From Solea solea (taxonomy: Eukaryota > Chordata > Actinopteri > Pleuronectiformes > Soleidae), in NCBI RefSeq assembly GCF_958295425.1, contig NC_081142.1, forward strand, positions 23,842,969 to 23,906,968: DNA of 64,000 nucleotides. Direction: 5' to 3'. Both the position numbers and the translations under genes were made by a program. The notes beneath the pieces were generated by a model. The model ran no database searches and had not been told where the DNA came from. It worked only from the letters and a program-made list of their open reading frames with translations. Of the stretch, positions 11,657 through 23,739 are shown one piece after another; position 1 is the first letter of the stretch, and every line of letters starts with the position of its first letter.

Positions 11657-14600
11657 GTAAGAACTTTCCATTTTAAATGTTCAAATGACGTGACATGTGA
11701 CATGAAATCAAGGGTGAATGGGTGAAAAATCTGCCTTTGCAGCATGGTGACTGTAAACTGCACAGATTACACATGTGTTTGTTTTTTTAATCCTCATTGA
11801 ACCTTACTTCCTTGCCACTGCTGATCCAAATTCCACCACTAAATGATCATGTGATGGATGATGCATTTTAGGGTGAATGGGGATTTAACCTAGGAGGTAA
11901 GGTGATCCCACATCAAATGAATTGATAAGTACACTTGTTTAAATGCAAATGAACTCCTGAGGAAGAACAAAGTGATTGTGATGAAGAAAATTACCTCTCT
12001 CTGCTGCTGCCGCCGAGTTTAATTCAATAACTTTACAATCAAATAAGGTTTTGTAATTCGAGCCTCAGTGAGGCTAAAGGGGGATTATTGTGCTGCTCTA
12101 ATCATACAAAAAAAGAAGGAGTAACTGAATGGGGATAAAAAAAACAATTATAGGATATTTGAGAATGACAAAGAAAAACAGTAGCTTGACTCTGTCACGT
12201 GTTCGTGTCAATTTCAGTTCTGGTATTTTTGCACAAACACTTTCGCTGTTGAATCAACTGTCAGTTGAATTAACCATTAAACAAACACGATTATGTTCCT
12301 GCCGCGTTTAAGATGACAAACGATGTTTGTGTCCACACTGAGGGAAAAGAAATAAACAATAGAGGATAATCTGCATTGGAATGCCGCTCCTTTAAATGTG
12401 GGAAATAGAGACGGACTAAAATTAAACGTGGCTATAGTTTCAGCTCAAGGCCATGGTAAATCATGTACATGTACACCATGTATGTGTGTGTGTGAGTGCA
12501 TGCGCGGTTCAGTCACTCACTTCCATTTGTTTTGGTTCCTCAGGCGGAGCGCCGACAAATTTAGCATCTGAAAAAATGCTGGAAAAAGAGAGCAGCGATA
12601 CATAATTGGAGAGTAGTCGGCTCATTTTATATATAGTTTGGTGAAAACCCAGTGTACTGATTCAGTCGAGGAGACATTGTGTACATTCAAAAAACAGAGT
12701 TTCTATAGAAACGTGCACCCCGATGCCTGCTGATGGAGGACAAACAGCAGATTCCTGGGTTCGGTCTTCTGAACTTTGGTTAGTCCACAATGAACTTGGG
12801 CGGGAAAGTGGTGAGGGGTAAGATATTTGTCAAAGTGCACCAGTGAGTCATATTCATATATAAATATGCTCTCTGACTCAGTTCAGCTCTTCCCCTTTTT
12901 CTCCCGCAACTGAAAGAAAAAAAAAAAAGAATATCGTAATAAGGTACAAACAGAGTGGACGTAATCTTCCAGTTTGTTGGTTGAGGCCAATCCAGAAACA
13001 AAAGCAGATCTCTGCCAAGGCTTAAACCCTTTGTCTCCTGCGTTTTAAAGACCAGCACCGGAAGTGTTTACATGTTGGTCCACTGGATCCAGAAGATTTT
13101 CTTACATAAGTGGAACAAAATTCATCCTGATATGTTAAGGCCCTGGTATACTCACATGTCAGGGTCCTGTAGTATCCCACTTCACCATCGGGTGGCGGTA
13201 CAAGTCTGGCCGCAGGCAATAGGACGCATTCTTAACAAAGAAGAAGAGAACAACGACGGTTCGAGTGGCTCATCAGCTGAAAGGCCCATTCGGGCAGGAG
13301 AGTCGTGGAGTCAGCGCGGTGTGCGCTGGGGCAGTGTGTGAGGAAGTATTCCAGGGCCTTTAAGATGTCACTGAGATATCTGCAGAGATAACGTCAGGGT
13401 TCCCATGGGTTCTTAAAATCCTTGAAAGAAGAATTTCATTTGAAGCTGGAGGCAATAAATTATAGTCACATCCAAAATTATCGCAAAAACTACTATCTAG
13501 AGGACAAAATGTCTCAAAAACTAAATTTAACTTAGATTTTATGAATAATCCAATAGAAAATAAGACAAAAAGACATGAAAAAGTCAACTAAAGTAGAAAT
13601 AGTAGAGTATTTTTAATGGTTGACACTTGACAATTGACACTTTCAACATTAATTAAATAGTTTAGTCAGGACTTCAGGTTTTTTTCGATAGGAACGGCCG
13701 AGCTGTCACTTATTCTGTGTCGTACATGAACACATTAGCGTAACCACATTATGCTCGTGACATGGTGATTCTGTGAAATGAATGACTGCGACAGAGAATG
13801 AAACAGGAAGTCGTGGAGTGTTTGGATGCGTGTTGCTGCTGTTCTCAGCAGGTTATTTCTGTGTGTTGCTCTGGTGAACACTGGTCATATCACTGTTTAC
13901 CCTCCTGTGGTCACATGGTCAGGGTGAAGGCGAGGTTAACCACCGCTGTGTGTGTGTGTGCGTGTGTGTGTGTGTGTGCACCCTGCTCCACAGTCTGCTG
14001 CCCTCCTTCCCACAGACATGCACCGACATGCGTGTAATTGCTCTGGTCCATATGTTAACATAAGGCACAGATAGCACTGAATTAGCCGCTCCATGGTTCA
14101 CACAGGAATGTGGGAGGACATTCTTCAACATCTCCCATCAGATTCTGAGGGAGGAAGAAATTGTAAATTTACAGAACTGAAAGGTTTCTCTGTGTTTAAA
14201 CAAAAACAGCATTTACAGACACATTTCATGGCCCCGTTTTTAAGGTCAGAATAACAGGCACCTCACTCTATTAGAGCTCTATAATAAGACTCTCTTTTGG
14301 GTTGCCAGGTAGTGGAAAATCCAGCTCCTCTGGCCTGTTGCCCCAAGTGGTAAAAGAGTCCATCAGAGAGGTGTTTCATATAATTTAAAGAACTAAAAGG
14401 ACACAACATGTAGTGTTGTGCTGGTGGAGGAGTTTCCTCAACCTGGCAACCTAAAGGTTCTAATATTTGTGGATAAACAAAGCACCAGTGCGTGATGCAT
14501 AATTGCTTATAAGCTTTAATAAACCCATTAATTATTGCTTAAAACCTCTTCCATTGAGGAATTAAACTAAATAAGTGGGGCTGCAAAACACCTTAGTGAC

Positions 14601-15486
14601 TTGAGAAAGAGAAAATATGTGACAAAATGGCATAATGATGAAATTCTGCAGTGCGAAAAATATTGTTTTGAGTCATTTTGAGTCATTATGTTTCTACGAC
14701 AGCCTGAATGGAAATAAAAAAAAAAATAAAAAATAGCTAGTGTGCAGTTTGAGGTGTAATCGTACTTCACAAACAAAGATAATGACATAATTTCTGCGAC
14801 ACAAAGGCCACCGTAGTTTCTTGACACTCTGGTTGTGGCTTAGTCAAGCTATGTCTGTAGCTTAATTGTCTGTCTCCTAAAAGTACTGTCACACTTTTAT
14901 CAGTAGACATGTTGCTACACTGTTTGTGTTATTGACTGGCACTGTTGTTAACGTTGGGTTTAACAATGATTAGCCCGAACATAACCCGTACACACTCTGC
15001 TTTGTCGTTTCCCTGAATGATTGGATTATTGACTCTACACTGCCCCCATGATTGCCAGTGGTATTGCTCTGTTTTCGGCCGTCATCGTAAGCTTCCCTGC
15101 GAGGCGCACAATGACGGATGAAATGAGCACAAAGTACGGACGAAAGACTGTGTCCATGCTGTCTTTTATGCTGAGTATAAAAAGGCCTCAACACATTTTA
15201 TTTTTTATAACGTCATGTAAATGAAAACTGACTCATACTCACGGGAAGTAAAATTCATTAGAATCTTATCGTATTAAGGTCAGATTGTGTGTATCAGTGG
15301 TTTAGAGGTTTTGTGCTGAAAATATATGAGGCTTCTCTGACTCATCATCATCATCTTCATCATATCTCCTCTGGTCATTAGATGAATGAGATCTTCTAAT
15401 GACTAAGCTTTGGTTCACTTGCTAATCTTTTTTTCTTTTCTTTTCTTTTTGTTGTTGGCCTCAATCCCAACATCCAGTAAAAGGAT

Positions 15487-15708
15487 TGTAGAACCTGATA
15501 ATGTAATAACCTCCCGTTAATGTAATACTTTATTACATTATTGGTAAAAAGTGTATTACATTATTGGGAAATGCACTTTATTACATTATCGGGAAGTGTA
15601 TTACATTATCAGGTTTTATTACATTTTCAGTGGACTCAAGTGCAAATTTTTATTACATTATCGGGGTTATTACATTATCAGGGATTTATTACATTATCAG
15701 GTTCTACA
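15487..15708. mobile_element. Small foldback/MITE-like element with ATAATGTAATA subrepeats
   Basis: The ends read TGTAGAACCTGATAATGTAA and its inverted complement, and 5-bp AGGAT repeats flank both sides (15482-15486 and 15709-15713). The interior is built of repeated TTATTACATTATC-type words in both orientations. It has no coding capacity. It lies about 170 bp upstream of the first tns3 coding exon acceptor. The superfamily is not assigned. Confidence 0.65.
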
Positions 15709-15905
15709 AGGATTTTAGGATTAAAATGTTTTGACCACATTTGAACCCAACTATTGCCATCTGGGACAAACCAGTTCCAGTTCCAACTTCATATAAATAC
15801 GCTGAAAAACATCTGCTGACCAGGGTTAACAGTTCTCACTTTCTTAAATGTTCACTGTATTTCACTTCTATGTCTCTGTAGGCATCCATGTGACTGAGAT
15901 CAGCC

Positions 15906-16055
15906 ATGGAGGAACCGCACCAAATCGATCTGACCTACATCACCGAGCGCATCATCACCTTATTCTGCCCCCATGAATGTCCAGAGGAGACGTACAGACC
16001 GAACCTGCAGGACATTATTCACATGCTGCAGTCAAAGCATGGACACAACTACATG
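15906..16055 (+). CDS. tns3: tns3 coding exon 1
   Basis: Residues 1-50. The acceptor CTGTAG ends at 15881, so 24 nt of 5' UTR share this exon. The donor is ACATG|GTGAGG. The exon encodes [20 protein letters not shown] to [10 protein letters not shown], the opening strand and helix of the tensin phosphatase-like domain. It leaves in phase 0. Confidence 0.93.
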
Positions 16056-19000
16056 GTGAGGTTTCTGCAACTTTAACAACAAAGCGACGACAGCACAAGG
16101 GCCCCAAAATAATCCCGGAGTCTGATGGATCCTCCATTCAGCTGCTGTTAATGTATTTAGTTGGTGCAACGGCTTAAAAAGATGCAGAGGTTTCAAAGAA
16201 AACTTTAAAATAAAACACTCACATCTGAGACAAATAACTGTCAAATATTATACACACACATTCCTCATGAATCACAAAGGCTGCCTCACATTTTTGCTTT
16301 GATCTCAAGTCATTTTTACATGGAGACCTTGTACATGGAGTTTTTCTGGAGGGAAATTATGTTGTTGTTTTTTTTAACTGTTTTAGACTTTCATAATTTG
16401 CAGTTTTATTATTGTGACTTACACGGTGAGAATTGTGAACACGACATGAAATAAAATTCTTAATTTTGTTGTTGCTTTACAGTTAGTATTATTATTATTG
16501 GGCATCACCAAAAAAATCCTAATTTTGAGTCATTTAATTAAACTTGACCTATTATAAAACTCAACAGAGAGATTACATGATCACCAAAGACTATGAATTT
16601 AAATATACTTAGGTTAGGTTACATCCTATAGACTCAGTTCTAATCGAGATATTGAGATACAAATTTGGTTAATGATGAATTGTTGATTTAAGAAATAAAA
16701 CTGCTGATACTTTTTTAGTATTAATGTAAAGTTTCTATTTCTCATATTTATTGTTCCTTTCTTCTTCAGCTCATCAATCTCTCACAGAGGAATGAGATTC
16801 TCACACACATGAACCACAAGGTAAAGTTACATGACTGTTAAGATCATTTATTTGTTATTATTTGATTGTGTTATTTGTTGAACTTTCTTAACTCCAGCAC
16901 ATAAGAGCTACAGTGAAATTAATGGAGGGTTCACAGCATGTTAAACTGACAGGAGCAGCTTTAAGATGCATTCAAGAAACCTCGTAAATTTCACACACAT
17001 GCAGCACCACTATCTAAGTGCTTGCTGCTGTGTTTTCATTCGGGAAATAAAAGTTAGAGCTGCTCTTACATGAGAAGGTAAACTACAGTATTCCACTGAA
17101 AAGACTCCATCTCCTCTGGTTTTCATCTTGTTCAGGGAACATCCAAGAAGCACAGGATGAACGATCTTGTCACATAAATAAGTTGGGGCCAGCCCATTAA
17201 AAATCTTAAAATCAATCCTAAACCAGATATGAAGCCAGTGGAGGGAGGACAAAACTGGTGTGATGAGGACATACTTTATTTTTCCAGTCAGAAGACGAGC
17301 TGTCGACGATGACAGTAGTCCAGTCTCAAAGTCTTCTCTTGGGTTTTATCTTTGCTGAACTAATGTGTTTGTCCAGTTTCAAGGAGCTGTCAAAAATCAC
17401 AGCCAGGATTTTTGGCAGAAACCAAGAGTGTGGACACAGTCGTCCAGAGTGTACAGTAAAGTGCAGTGTGTGTGTGTGTGTGTGTCAGGTTTTGGACACA
17501 GGTTGGATGGACGTCTTGTCTCCCAGCTTGGATCAGATCTTCAGTGTGTGCACGACGATGGAGAACTGGCTCCAGACAAACCTGAAGCACGTCCTGGTGC
17601 TTCACTGCAGGGTAAAACTAACACCTTTCTTTCGTTCTTATTCTTCTGCACACACACACACACACACAGAGACACACAGAGACACTGATATCTTCTGTGT
17701 TAAATGAATCATCTCTAACCAGTGTCTGTCCTCCACAGGGAGGAAAAGGACGACTTGGAGTCCTGGTGGCCGCATACATCCACTACAGCAACATGTCAGC
17801 CAGGTAACACTGATGCTCAACCATGTGTTATTACATTAAATCACCTTTTGTGAATTAGGTTTAAAGCTTAATTTTTTGAACTTATCTGCTATCCTAATAC
17901 TCATGTTCAAATTAATTGCACAGTGTAATGATGTGATTATGTCAGCAACTGGTGGCCCGTGGACAAAAACTGGCCCACCAGCGTCAGTATGTGTTTTTCC
18001 ATAATGAAAACAATTAAAGGTCCAGTGTGTGAAACTTGAGCTGAAACGGTGTTAATTTGGCAGGAAGTGAAGATGATTGCGTGAAGGTTTGTTTTTTTTA
18101 TTGCCTTATTATGAGTCTTTTATGTTGATATCAGAAGCCAGCTCAGCTCTTTCAGCTCCAACAGGATATTCACGCACACACGTAGGCCACTTTAGGCTCA
18201 AGGCCAATTTTGTCCCTTGGGCAGAACCATTAACATTAGCAGAAGAAGACCCATGTCCAGATGTGATGTGGGGAAATTACTATTCTTAAGAATAATGTAA
18301 ATGTAAATGATTAACACACTGCTGGACGTGTGTGTGTGTGTGCGCGCAGAAGAATAAAATAGAAAGCACTGACAGTGAATAAAGGTTGAGTCTGTGCTCA
18401 CCAGACTTTGAACTATAGACGTGTTATTTGATTTTCAGGCCGGGTCATAAACATGACGTTCTTTGTTGTTATAGAAGCTTTATTTTATGGTTTCCATGTC
18501 AAATATTAAAGGCAGATCTTTATGTGGAGCTCTAACGTGGGATGAAGTGAGAGGTGAATGGCCTCATGGAGACCAAAACCTGGTCTGAATGAGGCAGAGC
18601 CTAATTTCTGAGGAAACTGTTTGGTTTATGATGATATGAAGTTAATGATTTGAATTGTGGTTATGGTTAAGGTTCGTGATCACGCTTTGTTGACGCTGTG
18701 CAGATGAATAGGCTGAGAAGAATAGCTCCATAAAAGTGTGTGTGTCTACTTCTCAAACTTTTTCAGGGTTAATGTCAGGAGAAGTGGTCAGGGAAGGCGT
18801 TATGTCAATGATGTGTCTTCACTAAGATGTAAAAACCGGTTTGTTTGTCCGTGTGTGTTTATGTGTGTTTGTTGTTCTCTGTTTAAGGCCCAACATCTGT
18901 TGAGAAATATGCGATGATGACCTTGTGTGTGTGTGTGTGTGCGTGAGTAAGTGCAGGTGCACAGAGAGATGTTTGATCTCATGGTTCAGTCCACTTACAA

Positions 19001-20710
19001 AACAAAGTGGTGGGGTCTTTTTTTAGTCACAAAACACTAGTTTAATCAGATTCTTTTCTTTTTTTCTCCTGTTTTTTTCTGTGACAAAGTCATTTTCAAC
19101 AAATAAGCTTAGTTTCTGGGAAATCTATCTTATTTTTTTGCCAAAAAAGAAAGGTTTTGCAGTTTAAATCTCGCTTTAAACTTTGCAAAGTCAGCTTGAT
19201 CAAGTAAAGGAGGTCCATTTTAAGTTATTTCCCCGCGTGTTAAGTACAACTTTCTTCAACGTTGGTCAGTTTTTCCCTCATTTTAAGACACATTACTGTC
19301 TCACAGCTCACCCCATCTTAAATCAAGAGAATTTAAACCAATTTAAGGATATTTGGCTGAATGTAGTTTGAGGACATAACCTCACAAAGCCTCATTGTTT
19401 CACGCCTCCACTGACCAATCAGGTTTGCAGGAAACATGGTGACAAGTAATCTCTGCATTATCGCATTAAATCACAGCCAACAATTTGGTGTCAAAGTGAA
19501 GGTAAACTTTGACCTTTTGGCTGCTCCTTGAATAACACACCTCTCCCTCAGTGCAGACCTTTCACTCGACCACTTCGCCATGAGAAGGTTCTACAACGAC
19601 AAACTCTCCGCTCTGATGACGCCCTCACAGAAACGGTAAGGACGGTGCTTGAGTGTCAGGTAAAATGTCTTACTGAGATTGTTGATTAAACATATTGTAA
19701 TTTGATTCATAATGCACTGTTTTAAGTCCAGCTTTAGATTAATATTTACTGAATAAAACATGTTGACATATGGCAACTGGACATTCCCAGGCTCCTATTG
19801 GATCATACCACCTGTCAATCACACTGGTGTCCACTCATATATGACGAAATAGGGCGTAAAGGCAGGGGTCTCAGCCTGGACAGGTTGCAAGTCCATCGCA
19901 GGGACAACAAGATACAGAGACGGACAACCATTAACTCTCACATTCACACCTACGGTTAATTTACAGTTATGACCTAATCTGCATAAAGTCATAACTTTTT
20001 TTTTGGACTGTGGAGTGGAGAAAGCCCACACACACCACACAGAAAGGGCCTCAGTCAAACTGGAGACCATCTTGCTGTGAGGCCAAAAAAACAAGCCAAA
20101 ACAAAGTGAATGTGTCTGTTGTTTGTTTCTGTTCTCAGGTATGTGTGGATGGTGGGCAGCATGTTGAAAGGAGGACTGAGGATGAGTCCGTCTCCCACTT
20201 TCCTCCTCTGTGTGGTGCTTCACGGAATTCCCAAAATAAAACCAGATGGAGGTAGGCAGCAGCTGGACGTCTGATCTGAATTACAGGGAATGAAGCAGAT
20301 TGATAACAGCCTCAATCCTGCGTGTGTCACTCTTTTCCAACTAAGTTTAAAAGTCATTATACAGCCGCATGTACTGTATACAGGCTCACAGCAGAAGGAA
20401 AAGTGTGTACCAAAAACAACTTGCTATTCACATTACAGCATAATATTACATATGCTGTTTTTTAAGGGCACTGACTGTAAAGTTGACTCAGACGAAACAC
20501 AAACAAACTCTTCTTAAAAATACAAGCTCTAAAATTTCCGGATCTGATTCAGTTTAAAACAGTAAACATCATATTCAGAGCAAGAAATATCGGTTACCCT
20601 TTGTTTTACAGTCCGCTAATTACCAGGTATTTACTAAGAAACTAGATGGTAACAAAACATAGTTAATAAAGTTAGTAAGTACTATGTTATTATACTATGT
20701 ATATATACAG

Positions 20711-20743
<33 letters not shown>

Positions 20744-20996
20744 ATATATAAATATATGTATATGTATATATATAGTCCTTGTAATTAGTGGAGTGTAAAA
20801 TAAAGGGTTAGCGAAATATCTTACTTCCAAATAAAGAATAAAGGGAAACTAAATTTAAAAATGCAAGTGTGCCAGGACAACTTTAAAAAGTATGTTAAAC
20901 AGTCGAACAGATGAATTAAAGCAGAGTAAAAACATAAATCACTTTAAAACGAGTATACAAAATACACACATTTTAAATATGAAGAACAGCAGTTTG

Positions 20997-21052
<56 letters not shown>

Positions 21053-21150
21053 GCTAGTTACCTAGCTAGCTATTTAGCTAGCTAGCTCTAAATCACAAAG
21101 CCGTCATGGTGTGCCAGGACAACTTTAAAAAGTATGTTAAACAGTCGAAC

Positions 21151-21238
<88 letters not shown>

Positions 21239-23090
21239 GCTAGCTCTAAATCACAAAGCCGTCATGTTGTTTTTAATGGCGTCTACTTGTTGCATTTCCT
21301 CTCAGGATGTTGCCTCTTTCTGAGAGTTTACCAGAGTCTACAGGCTGTGTGCACGTCTGCAGTTTAGTAAGAAATACACACACACACACACACACAAACA
21401 AACATAAATATAATGTAAAAATATATATATATGATATATAAATGATAATAATGTGTTTGTGTCTGTGGCAGCCATGTTGCAGCAGGACAGACAGACAGAC
21501 TGTACTTTGTGCTTCAGCCGGCTCAGCTGCTCAAAGGCGACATCATGGTGAGTGAAAAATGTACATTATACATTATTGTGTATATATGTATGTATACACG
21601 TGTATTATTATCATAAGCATTAAGAATATACATAATATGTAAAATATTCAAATCATACATAAGTAAACAATAAAAATGTCATTACTGAAATCAGATTTAT
21701 GAATAAATAGCATTTGGAAACATTACTCTTATTGTTAAGGTTTGCTTCTGGACGTTGTTAATGAGGTGAATATGGACACACACCGTGATGTTAATGGCAT
21801 TATTTCCTGTGTGCAGGTGGTTTGTTATGATAAAAACATCCGCTCGTCCTGTCGTCACGTCGTCTTCCGTCTCCAGTTTCACACGGGCCTCGTGCACGGA
21901 CACTGTCTCACGTTCTTTAAGTCAGACCTGGACTGTGCCACTAAAGGTAACTATTAGAGTTAGAATTAGTGATACTCTGCATTTAAAGGGGGGATTTCGG
22001 TATGTATTATAAATGTGTGTGTGTGAATTGAAGTCCAGTAGGTAATCGATTAATCGCTTTGAAGCTTTTTTTTCGTGATTAAAACAAGATTTCTGATTTT
22101 TCAGCTTCTTAAATGTGAATATTTTCTACTTTCTGTCATTTTCAGCTCCTTAAATGTTAATATTTTCTACTTTCTGTCATTTTTCAGCTTCTCAAATGTT
22201 AATATTTTCTACTTTCTGTCATTTTTCAGCTTTTCAAATGTTAATATTTTCTACTTTCTGTCAGTTTCAGCTTCTTAAATGTGAATATTTTCTACTTTCT
22301 GTCATTTTTCAGCTCCTTAAATGTTAATATTTTCTACTTTCTGTCATTTTTCAGCTTCTCAAATGTGAATATTTCTACTTTCTGTCATTTTTCAGCTTCT
22401 CAAATGTGAATATTTTCTACTTTCTGTCATTTTTCAGCTTCTTAAATGTGAATATTTTCTACTTTCTGTCATTTTCAGCTTCTTAAATGTGAATATTTTC
22501 TACTTTCTGTCATTTTCAGCTTCTTACATGTGAATATGTTCTACTTTCTGTCATTTTTCAGCTTCTTAAATGTGAATATTTTCAACTTTCTGTCATTTTT
22601 CAGCTTCTCAAATGTGAATATTTTCTACTTTCTGTAATTTTTCAGCTTCTTAAATGTGAATATTTTCTACTTTCTGTCATTTTCAGCTTCTTAAATGTGA
22701 ATATTTTTTACTTTCTGTCATTTTTCAGCTTCTTAAATGTGAATATTTTCTACTTTCTGTCATTTTCAGCTTCTTAAATGTGAATAGTTTCTAGTTTCTG
22801 TCATTTACATCGCATTGACTTACATTAAATTCCTGGTAACTCAAACTTAACCACGATTACTACTGACATAATCCTAACCCTGACCTCAGCCTAACGTTAA
22901 AACATGGCTTCATTTTTCTGTGTGTTTTTACAATGTTACGTAATCGTGTGTGCACACCTCTCTCTCTAATCTGTCACTGATAAATCTGCAGCTGCCCTGC
23001 AGTAGAAACTAACCTGAGCTCACCTCCATGGTCTCCTGTGTGTGCGCTGCAGGTGTGATGTGAACACACGTCTGATCTCTCTCTCTCTCA

Positions 23091-23135
<45 letters not shown>

Positions 23136-23696
23136 TCTCTCTCTTATGTAACATTCCAGATCCTCGGTTCCCAGAAGATGGAAAAGTGGAGCTGTTGTTT
23201 TCAGAAAGTCCTGAAAAGATTACAGGTAGACCAACTCTCACGCATGAAATGATTTATTTTAATTTTTTTATCAGCGAGAGCCTACACGTCTGAGAGAATA
23301 ACAATATCTGTAACTTCAGATGTTTCTCAGGCTTTCGTCCAGTGTTAATCTGTGTTTTTGGGTGTTTAAATTGCCATAATATGTCATCTCCAGTTCCATT
23401 TAAAAGCAGGGTAAATTTATGATTTTTGAATATCTAATAATCTGCCCTCCCCCATTTAATATCATGTACAATATACGCTTAAACACAGTGCCAGTAAGGT
23501 GACAGAATATAATACTATAATAGTAATTATGTAAGATATTTACTTAGGAGTAGTTATTGAATGTGTTCAATATTAAATGATGTCCTTGTCCTCAGCACCC
23601 TCATCTCATCACACCCCACGCCTTTTATAACAGGAAGTCAGATGAAGGGTTATCACACACACACATCTGACAGGAATGCAGATGGCAGATACTGTG

Positions 23697-23739
<43 letters not shown>

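Larger units (their letters stand above)
9800..15881. other. Divergent intergenic / tns3 upstream region
   Basis: About 6 kb separates the two gene starts. It holds a TATTA/TATCA array (10325-10431), a GTAG-type array (10712-10894), a CT tract (about 11507-11535), GT tracts (near 12484 and 13949), a short segment near 13187-13260 that may belong to a dispersed repeat, and a foldback element (15487-15708). No coding exon was recognised. A possible non-coding tns3 exon ends at 11656. Confidence 0.6.

Noticed and set aside
20010..20255. ORF overlapping tns3 exon 6 in another frame
   Set aside because: The tensin C2 match and splice phases fix the frame to [12 protein letters not shown]; the other frame is a shadow.
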